This document shows positions 1 through 9,806 of a stretch of DNA of 64,000 nucleotides, one piece after another. The stretch's first letter is position 1. Every line of letters begins with the position of its first letter. The notes beneath the pieces are model-generated. The model was not told where the DNA came from and did no database searches. It worked only from the letters and a program-made list of their open reading frames with translations. The translations under genes were made by a program, and so were the position numbers. The DNA is from Melioribacter sp. (GTDB lineage Bacteria; Bacteroidota; Ignavibacteria; Ignavibacteriales; Melioribacteraceae). Location of the stretch: assembly GCA_023250955.1 (NCBI GenBank), contig JAHEZQ010000013.1, forward strand, positions 1-64,000, in the 5' to 3' direction.

Positions 1-166
1 GTCCGTATATGTCGCAGAGATAACTCATTAATTCCATTACTTTGGAATTTTGAAGTCCCTCTTGACGAATACGCTGCATCATTTGGTAATCAATTTTTTC
101 TTGAGACAAAATTTGAATTGTGAAGATTAAAGAGAAGATCACTAACAGTAACTTTTTACTTTTCAT
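1..166 (-). CDS. Secreted M28-family-like metallopeptidase, N-terminal fragment
   Basis: Partial gene running off the left edge of the window. Reading leftwards from the ATG at 166, the first 55 residues are visible. They comprise a Sec signal peptide of about 21 residues (a lysine-rich start, then a Leu/Ile/Phe core ending ILSQ) followed by a mature start with the pattern QRIRQEG...KVMELMSYLCDIYG. That pattern resembles the first helix of exported M28/M20-type aminopeptidases of Bacteroidota. A GGAG ribosome-binding site lies 5 bases before the ATG. The metal-binding and catalytic part lies outside the window, so the family call rests only on the N-terminal pattern and could be wrong. The open frame and signal peptide are secure. 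Confidence 0.55.
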   Translation of the reverse strand, partial: MKSKKLLLVIFSLIFTIQILSQEKIDYQMMQRIRQEGLQNSKVMELMSYLCDIYG

Positions 167-290
167 GATAACTCCGTGCTGAATTGTTAAAGAAAAATTT
201 AAATGAGAACCAAGATTTCTCGTAAAAGTTAAATTAGAGAATATGGAGATTAATCACAGTTAAAAATTGTTAAAATAAATCAGTCATATT

Positions 291-764
291 TCATTTTTGA
301 GAAGCCATGAATTTTTCGATTTGTCTTCGATGTCTTAGAATATGAACGATGGCGTGCTCAAACATCATTTCGATATTGTACATACCCCAATGCGTTTCTT
401 TTTTAGTAGCAGAAATCTCTTCGTCGGTCATTTTTAAGTTCTCTTTTACAACTTCAACAGTAAAGAAAATAAAATTTTCCAATTCATCAATTGCATGCAC
501 AACATTGTAAACATGATAGCTATGATTTACAATTGGCTTTTTTAGAAAATCGCAAATTTGGTCAGCATATCTATAACCTGCGTTTACAACATGTTTCATT
601 ATTGATTGAATTGAACGGCAGTCTTCATCTCTTGTATATGGGTCAGAAATTTTAATAAACTCTTCTTGAGAAATTGTGCTCAATAGATTTTTTAATTCGA
701 GCGCCACACGCTCGTATTCATCCATCAATGCGCCTATTGCACCCGGGCGAAATATTCTTTCCAT
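291..764 (-). CDS. DinB family protein (putative metal-dependent four-helix protein)
   Basis: 157-residue cytoplasmic protein of the DinB/YfiT-like superfamily, whose members are four-helix bundles that often bind a metal through three histidines and include thiol-transferases of low-molecular-weight thiols. Candidate ligands are His58 in the second helix and the HxxxH pair His137/His141 near the C-terminus, followed by an RHRRQIE helix end typical of the family. The ATG follows the metH stop codon with no spacer, so the two genes are almost certainly one minus-strand transcript with translational coupling. The substrate cannot be told from sequence. A role in thiol chemistry is possible but inferred only from the superfamily. 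Confidence 0.75.
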   Translation of the reverse strand: MERIFRPGAIGALMDEYERVALELKNLLSTISQEEFIKISDPYTRDEDCRSIQSIMKHVVNAGYRYADQICDFLKKPIVNHSYHVYNVVHAIDELENFIFFTVEVVKENLKMTDEEISATKKETHWGMYNIEMMFEHAIVHILRHRRQIEKFMASQK

Positions 765-3700
765 TTAACCAATCTCCTCATCATAATTTAAAGTTGGTCT
801 AAGCCATTTTTCGGCTTCCTTCAAACTTATTCCTTTACGTTTACGGTAATCTTCAACTTGATCTTTACCAATCTTTCCAACTGTAAAATATTTTGATTCC
901 TGATGAGCAAAATATAATCCGCAAACAGAAGCTGCAGGATACATAGCTAAACTTTCGGTTAGTTTTATGGAAGTATTTCCTTCAACGTTTAGCAGCTTCC
1001 AAATTTTTAATTTCTCTGTGTGATCAGGTTGAGCCGGATAACCTGGCGCAGGACGGATTCCTAAATATTTTTCAGCGATAAGATCTTTATTGGATAATTT
1101 TTCATCTATTGCATAACCCCAGAAATCCTTCCTCACTTTTTCATGAAGTAATTCTGTAAATGCTTCGGCAAGTCTATCTGCAACAGCTTTTGTCATTATG
1201 GAATTGTAATCATCATGTTGTTTTTCAAATTGTTCAATAATTTTTTCAATTCCTATTCCCGTGGTAACTGCGAACATTCCAATGTAATCTTTAGAACCTT
1301 TTTCTTTAGGGGAAATAAAATCAGATAAAGCAATATTAGGAATTCCGTTTGACTTTATTGATTGCTGACGTATCGTATTTAATGTTTCAAGAATACCTGT
1401 CCGCGATTCATCGGTATATATTTCTATATCGTCTTCTAAAGAGTTGGCGGCAAAAAGTCCGCAAACCCCGTTTGCTTTTAAAAGTTTATTCTGGATTATT
1501 TTATCCAGCAGTAGATTTGCATCATCAAAAATTTTCTTTGCTTCTTTTCCGTAATCAGTGTTATTAAATATCTCAGGATACTTACCTTTTAATTCCCAGG
1601 TTGAAAAGAATGGTGTCCAGTCAATGTAATTACGGATTTCTTCCAGTGAAAAATTTTGTAGAACTTCAATTCCAAGTTTATTCGGTTTTTTAATCCGGTA
1701 GTTTGCCCAATCGATATTGAGTTTATTCTTGCGAGCTTGTTCTATTGTTAGAAAATCTTTTTCAGATTGCTTCTTTGCATGTTCCGATTTTAGTTTTGTG
1801 TATTCTTCTTTGATTTCTTTAGAAAAAACTTTTTTTGTCTCCTTATTTAAAAGACTGCTGACAACACCAACACTTTTCGATGCATCCAGCACGTGCACTG
1901 TTATTCCACTGAATGCCGGAGAAATTCTTACAGCTGTGTGTAATCTTGAAGTTGTAGCACCACCAATAAGAAGCGGCAGATCAATCTTCATCCGTTCCAT
2001 TTCTTTCGCAATATGGACCATCTCATCAAGCGATGGCGTTATTAATCCGCTAAGACCGATTGCATCAACATTTTTCTCAATTGCGGTAGATAAAATTTTA
2101 TCCGATGGAACCATTACTCCAAGATCAATGATATCGTAGTTGTTACATCCGAGAACAACACCTACAATATTTTTTCCGATATCGTGAACATCACCTTTTA
2201 CAGTAGCTAGTAAAATTTTCCCTTTAGCTTTTGTATCTCCGCTTAGTTCTTTTTCTTCTTCTATAAACGGAATTAAATAAGCGACAGCCTTTTTCATGAC
2301 GCGTGCACTTTTTACAACTTGAGGCAAAAACATTTTTCCTGAACCGAACAAATCTCCAACAACATTCATTGCGGACATTAGCGGACCTTCAATTACATCC
2401 AGTGGTTTAGAATATTTTTGTCTAGCTTCCTCAATATCTTGATCAATGTAATCAACAATACCTTTTATTAAAGCGTGTTTTAATCTTTCTTCAATAGAAA
2501 GATTTCTCCAAGCCGCGTCTTCAGTTTCTCTTTTCACATCTTGTGTTACTGTTCCGGCAAACTCAACTAATCTTTCAGTTGCATCAGGTCTTCTATTCAA
2601 TAAAACATCTTCAACTCGTTCAAGTAAGTCTTTCAGGATTTGTTCGTAAACAGCTAGCTGCCCGGCATTCACAATTCCCATGTCCATACCGGCTTCAATT
2701 GCATGATAAAGAAAAGCCGAATGCATTGCTTCTCTAACAAGATCGTTTCCTCGGAATGAAAACGAAACATTGCTAACACCGCCGCTTACTTTTGCAGAAG
2801 GTAAATTTTTCTTTATCCATCTTACTGCTTCAATATAGTTGAGAGCGTATTGATTATGTCCTTCAATTCCAGTAGCGACTGCAAAAATATTTGGATCGAG
2901 AATAATATCTTGCGGTGGAAAACCGACTTCTTCAGTTAAAATTTTATATGCGCGTTCACAAATTGAAATTTTTCTTTCAAGTGTATCAGCTTGCCCTTGT
3001 TCATCAAATGCCATAACAACAACGGCCGCTCCATAACGTAAAATTTTCCGTGCGTGTTCCTTAAATATTTCTTCTCCTTCTTTCATGGAAATTGAATTAA
3101 CAATTCCTTTGCCCTGAAGACATTTCAACCCGGCTTCCAGTACACTCCACTTAGACGAATCAAGCATAATCGGAACTCGTGCAATATCCGGTTCAACTGC
3201 AAGAAGCTTTAAGAACTTTGTCATTGCTTCTTCAGAGTTGATCAATCCCTCGTCCATATTTATATCAAGAATTTGCGCGCCGTTTTCAACTTGTTCTTTT
3301 GCTACAGATAACGCTTCTTCATATTTATTTTCTTTGATGAGCCGTGCGAATTTTCGTGAACCGGTTACGTTTGTGCGTTCGCCAATATTTACAAAATTTG
3401 TGTCGGGTCGAAGTGTAAGCGGTTCAAGTCCGCTTAATCTCAAATATTTTTTCACTTCTGTAATTTTTCTAGGTGGATATTTTTTTGTGATCTCTGCGAA
3501 TGCTTTTATGTGTTCCGGCGTTGTACCACAACATCCTCCAACAATATTTAAGAATCCTTCGCTTGCATATTCTTCTAAAATTTTAGACATGGCTTCAGGA
3601 GATTCATCATAATCGCCGAACTCATTTGGTAAACCGGCATTAGGGTACAAGCTGATAAAAACATTTGCAATCCGCGATAATTCCGAAATGAATGGACGCA

Positions 3701-4457
3701 TTTGTTTTGGCCCAAGCGAACAATTAAGTCCAACACTCAATAAATTTTTTGTATGAGAAATTGAATTCCAAAATGCTTCTGTGTTTTGTCCGGATAAAGT
3801 TCTTCCACTGAGATCTATTATTGATCCGGAAACCATTATCGGAATTTGATTACCGGTTTCTTCGCACAATTCCATAATTCCATAAAGAGCTGCTTTAGCA
3901 TTCAGTGTATCAATCATAGTTTCAACGAGCAAAACATCTGCACCACCATTTATCAGTCCGCGTGCTTGTTCTTTGAATGAAGCTGCCATTTGATCAAATG
4001 TTATGGAGCGGAAACCCGGATCATTTACATCAGGGGAAATTGAAAGAGTTTTGTTTGTTGGTCCAAGAGCGCCGGCAACAAATCTTGGTTTGTCTTTCTT
4101 AGAATACTCGTTTACAACTTCTTTGGCAATTTTTGCTGCTTCAAAATTTATTTCATAAACAAAATTTTCTGTTTTGTAATCTGATTGGGAGATTGAAGTG
4201 CCATTGAAAGTATTGGTCTCAATTATATCGACACCGGCTTCTAAGTATGAACGGTGAATTTTTTTTATTATTTCAGGTTGAGTTAATACAAGAATATCAT
4301 TGTTGCCTTTCAAATCAGCATGATGATCTTTAAAACGGTTACCGCGGAATTGTTCCTCGCTTAACTTGTAGCGTTGAATGAAAACTCCCATTGAACCGTC
4401 AAGGAGTAAGATTCTTTCGGATAAAAGTTTTGAAAATGTTTCAAAGTTGTTATTCAT
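765..4457 (-). CDS. metH: Cobalamin-dependent methionine synthase
   Basis: Transfers a methyl group from 5-methyltetrahydrofolate to homocysteine through cob(I)alamin. All four modules of the full-length enzyme (1230 residues) are present. The homocysteine/zinc module covers about 1-325, with the zinc cysteines Cys246, Cys309 and Cys310. The folate (pterin-binding) module covers about 345-630. The B12 cap and cobalamin module covers about 650-885, with the lower-ligand motif DVHDIGK (His758). The C-terminal activation module covers about 900-1230, with the SAM-binding pattern RxxxGYxxxxxH (Arg1135 to His1146). The gene is followed without spacer by the DinB-family gene. The upstream 131 bases are AT-rich and show no B12 or SAM riboswitch that I could recognise; a weak promoter match is listed separately. 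Confidence 0.97.
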   Translation of the reverse strand: MNNNFETFSKLLSERILLLDGSMGVFIQRYKLSEEQFRGNRFKDHHADLKGNNDILVLTQPEIIKKIHRSYLEAGVDIIETNTFNGTSISQSDYKTENFVYEINFEAAKIAKEVVNEYSKKDKPRFVAGALGPTNKTLSISPDVNDPGFRSITFDQMAASFKEQARGLINGGADVLLVETMIDTLNAKAALYGIMELCEETGNQIPIMVSGSIIDLSGRTLSGQNTEAFWNSISHTKNLLSVGLNCSLGPKQMRPFISELSRIANVFISLYPNAGLPNEFGDYDESPEAMSKILEEYASEGFLNIVGGCCGTTPEHIKAFAEITKKYPPRKITEVKKYLRLSGLEPLTLRPDTNFVNIGERTNVTGSRKFARLIKENKYEEALSVAKEQVENGAQILDINMDEGLINSEEAMTKFLKLLAVEPDIARVPIMLDSSKWSVLEAGLKCLQGKGIVNSISMKEGEEIFKEHARKILRYGAAVVVMAFDEQGQADTLERKISICERAYKILTEEVGFPPQDIILDPNIFAVATGIEGHNQYALNYIEAVRWIKKNLPSAKVSGGVSNVSFSFRGNDLVREAMHSAFLYHAIEAGMDMGIVNAGQLAVYEQILKDLLERVEDVLLNRRPDATERLVEFAGTVTQDVKRETEDAAWRNLSIEERLKHALIKGIVDYIDQDIEEARQKYSKPLDVIEGPLMSAMNVVGDLFGSGKMFLPQVVKSARVMKKAVAYLIPFIEEEKELSGDTKAKGKILLATVKGDVHDIGKNIVGVVLGCNNYDIIDLGVMVPSDKILSTAIEKNVDAIGLSGLITPSLDEMVHIAKEMERMKIDLPLLIGGATTSRLHTAVRISPAFSGITVHVLDASKSVGVVSSLLNKETKKVFSKEIKEEYTKLKSEHAKKQSEKDFLTIEQARKNKLNIDWANYRIKKPNKLGIEVLQNFSLEEIRNYIDWTPFFSTWELKGKYPEIFNNTDYGKEAKKIFDDANLLLDKIIQNKLLKANGVCGLFAANSLEDDIEIYTDESRTGILETLNTIRQQSIKSNGIPNIALSDFISPKEKGSKDYIGMFAVTTGIGIEKIIEQFEKQHDDYNSIMTKAVADRLAEAFTELLHEKVRKDFWGYAIDEKLSNKDLIAEKYLGIRPAPGYPAQPDHTEKLKIWKLLNVEGNTSIKLTESLAMYPAASVCGLYFAHQESKYFTVGKIGKDQVEDYRKRKGISLKEAEKWLRPTLNYDEEIG

Positions 4458-4470
4458 TTATCTCATTTCT

Positions 4471-4502
4471 AATAGCTAATCTGATAATTATGACTGATCA
4501 AA
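4471..4502 (-). promoter_or_regulatory. Candidate metH promoter (imperfect TTTG-N20-TAnnTTTG)
   Basis: On the minus strand TTTG (4502-4499) is followed after 20 bases by TAGCTATT (4478-4471), which ends 13 bases before the metH ATG. It matches the Bacteroidota-type consensus at the -33 element and at four of the six fixed positions of the -7 element. The spacing equals that of the three exact matches in this window, but the weaker -7 box makes it tentative. Confidence 0.3.
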
Positions 4503-4588
4503 TAAATCATATGTACCGGAGTTCTATTTTATTTCATTTTTAATAGTGATATATTTTCACTCAAATATAATAAATATTAGAGAAGATA

Positions 4589-5569
4589 ATGATAGTTGTT
4601 ACAGGTGGAGCCGGGTTTATAGGAAGTGCTCTTGTATGGAAGTTAAACAAGTTGGGTCATGATAAGATCATCATAGTTGATGAACTAGGCAAAGATGAGA
4701 AATGGAAAAATCTTAACGGACTTAAGTATTCTGATTTTTACAACAAAGATGATTTTATGGGTTTGATCTTACAGCGTGGTCTGCCTTTCAAAGCAACTGC
4801 TATTCTACATCTTGGAGCATGTTCTTCAACAACAGAAAAAGATGCCGACTTTTTGATGGACAACAATTACCACTACTCACAAGAACTTGCAAAGTATTGT
4901 TTGGAAAACGGTGTTAGATTTATTTATGCATCTTCTGCCGCGACTTATGGTGACGGATCGAACGGATATAACGATGATGAAAATTCTCTAGGCGAATTAA
5001 GACCGTTGAACATGTACGGATATTCAAAATATCTTTTCGATTCTTGGATCAAAAGAAATAGCCTTCTGGATAAAGTAGTTGGATTAAAATATTTCAATGT
5101 GTATGGACCGAATGAATACCATAAAGGCGAAATGAGAAGTGTTGTTCACAAAGCATTTGAACAAGTAAGAGATTTTGGGAAAGTCCGGTTGTTCAAATCT
5201 TACAAATCTGAATATAAAGACGGCGAACAGAAACGTGATTTTATTTATGTGAAAGACGCAGTGGATATGACTCTATATTTTCTCGATCATCAGGATAAGA
5301 ATGGAATTTTTAATATTGGTTCAGGGCATGCTCAAACATGGATCGAACTTGTAAAAGCATTGTTCGATGCAGTGGGTAAACCGGTTAATGTAGAATTTAT
5401 TGATATGCCTGAAGAGATTAGAGAAAAGTATCAATATTTCACCGAAGCAAATTTGAAAAAATTAAGAAATGCCGGTTATGATAAAAATATTTTGAACGTC
5501 CGAGAAGGAGTTACAGATTACGTAAAAAATTATCTCTTAAAAGATATTTATTTAGGAATGAGTAAATAA
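4589..5569 (+). CDS. hldD: ADP-L-glycero-D-manno-heptose 6-epimerase
   Basis: Short-chain dehydrogenase/epimerase that inverts C6 of ADP-D-glycero-D-manno-heptose to give the heptose used in the LPS inner core; cytoplasmic. The 326-residue protein has the N-terminal NAD(P)-binding GGAGFIG loop (residues 6-12), the serine of the triad in ASSAATYG (near 115-116) and the YxxxK pair Tyr143/Lys147. The DELGKDEKW segment and the later FNVYGPNE and RDFIYVKD motifs are specific to the HldD/RfaD group. Its presence implies an LPS-containing outer membrane. No other heptose gene (hldE, gmhA, gmhB) lies nearby. The next gene begins 10 bases after the stop. Confidence 0.93.
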   Translation: MIVVTGGAGFIGSALVWKLNKLGHDKIIIVDELGKDEKWKNLNGLKYSDFYNKDDFMGLILQRGLPFKATAILHLGACSSTTEKDADFLMDNNYHYSQELAKYCLENGVRFIYASSAATYGDGSNGYNDDENSLGELRPLNMYGYSKYLFDSWIKRNSLLDKVVGLKYFNVYGPNEYHKGEMRSVVHKAFEQVRDFGKVRLFKSYKSEYKDGEQKRDFIYVKDAVDMTLYFLDHQDKNGIFNIGSGHAQTWIELVKALFDAVGKPVNVEFIDMPEEIREKYQYFTEANLKKLRNAGYDKNILNVREGVTDYVKNYLLKDIYLGMSK

Positions 5570-5579
5570 TAGGGAAGGC

Positions 5580-5936
5580 ATGCAGCTTGAGACAACAAAA
5601 TCCAGGGGAGAGTTTAGAAAGAGAATTTACTTTTTCACTTTAAAGTTGATTGAGTTTATTGATTCACTTCCCAAGGATAATGTTTCCCAAAGAATAGGCG
5701 ATCAATTATTTGGAAGCGGGACAAGTGTAATAAGTAATTTTATTGAAGCAACCGCCGCATCAACAAAAAAAGAATTAAATAATTACACGATCGCATCTCT
5801 CAAGTATGCTAACGAAACTAAGCTATGGCTGGCTTTGGTCCGTGATAGCAAACGTGCAAAAGCAGAAAAAGTAAAATGGTTCTTAGACGAACTTGACGAT
5901 ATCTCTTCAATTCTTGCTTCTTCAATAAATCATTAA
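5580..5936 (+). CDS. Four-helix bundle protein (23S rRNA intervening-sequence protein family)
   Basis: 118-residue protein of the S23/IVP four-helix-bundle family. The family was first seen encoded inside intervening sequences of 23S rRNA genes but is also common as scattered free-standing genes; its function is not established. Family hallmarks are FRKRIY...LKLIEFIDSLPK at 12-32, the QLFGSGTSVISNFIEA turn at about 44-59, the KKELNNYTIASLKYANETKLWL segment (written here only as landmarks) and a C-terminal ELDDISSILASSI helix. The only in-frame ATG is 5580, directly after a purine-rich GGGAAGG. It sits between hldD and a NUDIX gene with a hairpin repeat right behind it, which suggests insertion as a small cassette. 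Confidence 0.85.
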   Translation: MQLETTKSRGEFRKRIYFFTLKLIEFIDSLPKDNVSQRIGDQLFGSGTSVISNFIEATAASTKKELNNYTIASLKYANETKLWLALVRDSKRAKAEKVKWFLDELDDISSILASSINH

Positions 5937-5944
5937 AATAATCC

Positions 5945-5980
5945 CTCTCCTTCGGACTGACATAAGGTAGGCGGGGAGAG
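5945..5980 (+). repeat. Hairpin repeat following the IVP-family gene
   Basis: CTCTCC at 5945-5950 pairs with GGAGAG at 5975-5980, extended inwards by two G-T pairs, with a loop of about 20 bases. The right arm, GGGGAGAGTT (5973-5982), recurs as an identical 10-mer at 5605-5614 inside the start of the IVP gene, 368 bases upstream. There is no T-tract, so it does not look like a normal terminator. The ribosome-binding AAGG of the NUDIX gene follows at once. Confidence 0.5.
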
Positions 5981-5993
5981 TTAAGGTAAGACA

Positions 5994-6452
5994 ATGCAAT
6001 TAGCAACTCTTTGTTATGTTATAGATAAAGATAAAACTTTAATGCTTCATCGAATAAAAAAGAAAGATGATGTGCACGAAGGAAAGTGGAATGGACTTGG
6101 CGGAAAGTTTGAGCACGGTGAAACTCCCGAGGAATGTGTAATTCGTGAAGTTCAAGAAGAAAGCGGATTGTTGATCAAAAATCCAAAGATGCACGGTTTT
6201 ATAACTTTCCCAATGTTCGATGGGAAAAAAGATTGGTATGTTTTTCTTTTTACTGCAAGAGAGTTCAAAGGAAAATTAATTGATTCGCACGAAGGAAAAC
6301 TGGAATGGATTCCGAACGATCAGCTGCTCAAATTAAATTTATGGGAAGGTGATCAAATATTTATTCCGTGGTTGTTGGAGGATAAATTTTTTTCAGCAAA
6401 GTTTGTTTATGAGAATAAAAATTTTAAAAATTATTCTGTAAAATTTTATTAA
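5994..6452 (+). CDS. NUDIX hydrolase (MutT-like, putative 8-oxo-dGTP diphosphatase)
   Basis: 152-residue cytoplasmic NUDIX enzyme. The complete Nudix box is present at about 36-58: GGKFEHGE, then seven residues, then REVQEESGL, which supplies the glutamates that hold Mg2+ for pyrophosphate hydrolysis. The N-terminal ATLCYVI..DKTLMLHRIKKKDD and the KWNGLGGK lead-in match the MutT/MTH1-like branch annotated as 8-oxo-dGTP diphosphatase, so a role in cleaning oxidised nucleotides is likely but not proven. An AAGG site lies a few bases before the ATG, inside the tail of the hairpin repeat left by the preceding cassette. Confidence 0.85.
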   Translation: MQLATLCYVIDKDKTLMLHRIKKKDDVHEGKWNGLGGKFEHGETPEECVIREVQEESGLLIKNPKMHGFITFPMFDGKKDWYVFLFTAREFKGKLIDSHEGKLEWIPNDQLLKLNLWEGDQIFIPWLLEDKFFSAKFVYENKNFKNYSVKFY

Positions 6453-6495
6453 TAATCTTACCCATTTGTAGATTTCCTTACGGAGTTTCAGATTA

Positions 6496-9138
6496 ATGCG
6501 AACTTTTTTTCAAACTAGCATTTTCCCGAAAGTAATTCCCCCTGCAAAGAAAAATCAATTATCCGGCATTAGTGTTTCCAATCAACTCATAGAGGTATCA
6601 CAACTTAAATATCAAGATGTTTTGGATAATCTTAAAACTTCTCTATTAGGTTTAACAAATGAAGAAGCTGAAATCCGCTTAGAAAACTACGGACCTAATG
6701 TTGTTGTAAAAGAAAAAACGAGTACTTGGATTAAGTTGATTATAGATGCGGTATTGAATCCGCTGGTAATTCTGCTTTCCGTTATTGGAATTGTCTCGAT
6801 ACTTACTCGTGATTATGAAACAGCAATAATAATTTTCATTATGGTTCTTCTCGGTTTGGTGTTGCGTTTTGTTCAAGAATACAAAGCAGATAATGCCGCA
6901 GCTAAATTGAAAGCAATGATTCATGTGACTGCAACAGTAATTAGAGAAGGAACAGAAGAAGAAATTCCTCTATCAAAACTAGTTCCTGGGGATATCGTCA
7001 AATTATCGGCGGGCGATATGATTCCGGCGGATCTTAGAATCTTGTCAAGTAAGGATTTGTTTATCATACAAAGCGCGCTTACCGGTGAGTCAATACCAGT
7101 AGAAAAATTTGAAACAAATGACGATTCTAATTTTAAATCTCCATTAGAAATAAAAAATATTTGTTTTCTCGGAACAAGTGTTGAAAGCGGAAGCGCTACC
7201 GGTATAGTTGTCACAACAGGAGTAAATTCTTATTTAGGAAACATGGCAAGTGCAATTACAACACAGCAAGTTGAGACAAGTTTCGATAGAGGAGTAAAGA
7301 GTTTTACTTGGCTCATGATCAAATTTATGATGGTAATGGTTCCACTAGTTTTTCTGATAAACGGATTAACTAAACACAGCTGGCATGAAGCATTTTTCTT
7401 TGCACTTGCTGTAGCAGTTGGTTTAACTCCTGAAATGTTGCCTATGATAGTAACTGTGTGTTTGTCTAAAGGTGCTATGGCGATGTCTAAGAAAAAAGTA
7501 ATTATGAAACGATTGAATGCAATTCAAAACCTTGGCGCTATGGATGTTCTGTGTACTGATAAAACCGGAACCTTAACTATTGATAAAGTACTTCTAGAAA
7601 AACACTGCGATGTTGTTAGAAAAGATGATGAAGGCGTTCTTCAAATGGCTTATTTGAATAGTTATTTTCAAACCGGATTGAAAAATATTCTTGATAGGGC
7701 AATTCTTGTACATAAAGAAGCCGAAGATGAATTGCACATAAGTAATTACAAAAAGGTTGATGAAATTCCATTTGACTTCTCACGAAAGATTATGTCGGTT
7801 GTAGTAGAAAATCCTAATGGAGTGCATCAGATAATTACAAAAGGAGCTCCTGAAGAAATATTTTCAAGGTGTACACATTTTGAATTAGATGGAGAAATTT
7901 TTCCAATCGAAACAGTTTTAATTTCTGATTTAAAAGAAGAATATAATGACTTGAGTAAAGATGGATTTAGAGTTCTTGCTTTGGCTTATAAAGATTTAGA
8001 AAAGAAAGAAGCTTATAATAAAGATGACGAATCCAATCTTACTCTAACTGGGTACTTAGCTTTTCTTGATCCTCCTAAAGAAACTGCAGGCGCTGCAATT
8101 ATTGCTCTTCAAAATCATGGAATCAGTATCAAAGTTATTACTGGAGATAATGAATTAGTAACGATGAAGGTTTGTAAAGAAGTTGGAATTTCTACAGATA
8201 AAATTTTACTAGGTACCGACACTGAACGGATGACTGATGAAGAATTATCTAATGTTGTAGATGAGACAACAATTTTTGCAAGACATTCACCTTCGCACAA
8301 GCAGAGAATTGTAAAAATATTACAAAAGCGAGGACATACTGTTGGATTCTTAGGCGATGGGATGAACGATGCCCCTGCTCTGCGTGTCGCTGATGTCGGA
8401 ATTTCTGTTGACTCCGCCGTTGATATTGCAAAAGAAACTGCGGATGCAATTCTATTACAAAAAAGTTTAATGGTGCTTGAAGAAGGAGTACAGGAAGGAA
8501 GAAAAGTTTTTGCAAATATTCTAAAGTATGTTCGTATGGGTGCCAGCTCAAATTTTGGAAATATGTTTAGCGTTCTAGGCGCAAGTATTATTCTACCGTT
8601 TTTACCAATGATGCCTATTCAAATTTTAGCTAACAATCTGTTGTATGATTTTTCACAAGTACCTATTCCAACCGATGGTGTTGATCCTGAACTTATTGCA
8701 AAACCAAGGCCTTGGTCAATGGGTGCAATATCAAAATTTATTTTGTTCATTGGTCCAATCAGTTCAATTTTTGATTATGCAACCTTTTTTATTATGCTCT
8801 ATGTTTTTGGATGTTGGGATTTAGGAAAGTCTTCATTGTTTCAAACCGGGTGGTTTGTGGAATCTCTGCTTACACAAACACTTATTATTCATGTTATTAG
8901 GACAAATAAAATACCATTTATTCAAAGCCGTGCAAGTATTCAATTAATTGCCACAACATTTTTGATAATGATAATTGGAATCTGGCTTCCGTTTTCTCCA
9001 TTTGCAAAAGGTTTATCTCTTGTTGCTTTACCGGCATTGTATTGGCCTTTACTTGCCGTGATTTTAATTTCTTATTTGCTTCTTACACAATTTGTAAAGG
9101 TTTCATTGATAAAGAAATTTATTCCAGACGGATTTTAA
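6496..9138 (+). CDS. mgtA: Magnesium-translocating P-type ATPase
   Basis: 880-residue inner-membrane P-type (P3B) ATPase that imports Mg2+. Visible elements are an N-terminal cation-ATPase segment at about 37-70, a first transmembrane pair at about 80-122, the actuator motif TGES (196-199) and a transmembrane pair at about 270-325 with the MgtA/MgtB hallmark LTPEMLPMIVT. Then come the phosphorylated DKTGT (Asp355), the KGAPEE nucleotide-site motif (about 449-454), the hinge GDGMNDAP (620-627) and a C-terminal membrane half. No Mg2+-sensing leader of the known kinds fits in the 43 bases upstream. It stands alone with no accessory MgtC. Confidence 0.95.
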   Translation: MRTFFQTSIFPKVIPPAKKNQLSGISVSNQLIEVSQLKYQDVLDNLKTSLLGLTNEEAEIRLENYGPNVVVKEKTSTWIKLIIDAVLNPLVILLSVIGIVSILTRDYETAIIIFIMVLLGLVLRFVQEYKADNAAAKLKAMIHVTATVIREGTEEEIPLSKLVPGDIVKLSAGDMIPADLRILSSKDLFIIQSALTGESIPVEKFETNDDSNFKSPLEIKNICFLGTSVESGSATGIVVTTGVNSYLGNMASAITTQQVETSFDRGVKSFTWLMIKFMMVMVPLVFLINGLTKHSWHEAFFFALAVAVGLTPEMLPMIVTVCLSKGAMAMSKKKVIMKRLNAIQNLGAMDVLCTDKTGTLTIDKVLLEKHCDVVRKDDEGVLQMAYLNSYFQTGLKNILDRAILVHKEAEDELHISNYKKVDEIPFDFSRKIMSVVVENPNGVHQIITKGAPEEIFSRCTHFELDGEIFPIETVLISDLKEEYNDLSKDGFRVLALAYKDLEKKEAYNKDDESNLTLTGYLAFLDPPKETAGAAIIALQNHGISIKVITGDNELVTMKVCKEVGISTDKILLGTDTERMTDEELSNVVDETTIFARHSPSHKQRIVKILQKRGHTVGFLGDGMNDAPALRVADVGISVDSAVDIAKETADAILLQKSLMVLEEGVQEGRKVFANILKYVRMGASSNFGNMFSVLGASIILPFLPMMPIQILANNLLYDFSQVPIPTDGVDPELIAKPRPWSMGAISKFILFIGPISSIFDYATFFIMLYVFGCWDLGKSSLFQTGWFVESLLTQTLIIHVIRTNKIPFIQSRASIQLIATTFLIMIIGIWLPFSPFAKGLSLVALPALYWPLLAVILISYLLLTQFVKVSLIKKFIPDGF

Positions 9139-9217
9139 CAGAATATTATTATCTAAATTTTATTGGGAGTCAGTAAGGTTTTTAGTAAATATAGTTGTGC
9201 ATAATTCAGGAGTTGAA

Positions 9218-9790
9218 ATGTCTACAAATTCGAACATGAACGAAGAACAAACAACTACCGAAAACTTATTGTATCAGCGTCTAATAATTTTCTTGATTGT
9301 TTTTTCTGTATTGGTAATTGCTGCCTTAAATACACAAAAGAAAATTTTATTCTTATCAGTTCTTGCATTAGGTGTAATAATATGCTGGGTTCTTACATTG
9401 ATAATAATAAGAACTGTCAAAGGCATGAATAAAAAATCCGGAGGAAAATTAATTCTTTTACTGCTTGGATATTTAATCCCGATCTTTTGTTCGTTGTTTT
9501 TAACTATAACATTGGTTGTTGGTTCATTCGGTTTTGTCGATCCATATTTATTTAATGTTGATATAAAACCAGTTCAGTTGGAAAAAAAGGTTGATGAAAT
9601 TAAGAATGAAATAAAGAAACAACTTAAGCCAAAAGAAGATTTAACCTCAAAACATTTTAAAAGTATTGATAGTGTAATAAACAATGATAGTATAACTAGA
9701 GCGAGGGAAAGAAAGAATCTCTTGAAAAAAGGGACTAATAATCAAAATGATTCAAAATATTTTAAAAGTATAGATAAAGTTGTACGATAA
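9218..9790 (+). CDS. Hypothetical membrane protein with duplicated C-terminal motif
   Basis: Unrecognised protein of about 190 residues. I place the start at ATG 9218 because AGGAG lies 5 bases before it; the longer frame from GTG 9197 has no such site. About 20 polar residues precede three or four hydrophobic segments (roughly 20-40, 44-66 and 78-112 of the shortened protein). A charged tail follows in which KHFKSIDSVI and KYFKSIDKVV occur 35 residues apart. That places a hydrophilic, probably helical domain of about 65 residues on one face of the membrane. It follows mgtA by 79 bases on the same strand and may be co-transcribed, but nothing links it to magnesium transport. Confidence 0.6.
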   Translation: MSTNSNMNEEQTTTENLLYQRLIIFLIVFSVLVIAALNTQKKILFLSVLALGVIICWVLTLIIIRTVKGMNKKSGGKLILLLLGYLIPIFCSLFLTITLVVGSFGFVDPYLFNVDIKPVQLEKKVDEIKNEIKKQLKPKEDLTSKHFKSIDSVINNDSITRARERKNLLKKGTNNQNDSKYFKSIDKVVR

Positions 9791-9806
9791 CTTGAATTTC
9801 TTGTAA

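Noticed and set aside
1717-2139. Plus-strand open frame of 140 codons inside metH
   Set aside because: Lies fully antisense to the conserved metH B12 and activation regions, with no ribosome-binding site; Ser/Phe-rich composition typical of an antisense shadow.
4458-4588. B12 or SAM riboswitch before metH
   Set aside because: Only 131 AT-rich bases, shared with the divergent hldD gene; no B12 box or SAM-I core motif seen.
5818-6006. Minus-strand frame across the IVP-NUDIX junction
   Set aside because: Overlaps two well-supported genes and the hairpin repeat; no ribosome-binding site or protein-like pattern.
6453-6495. Mg2+ riboswitch before mgtA
   Set aside because: The gap is 43 bases, far too short for the known magnesium-sensing leaders.
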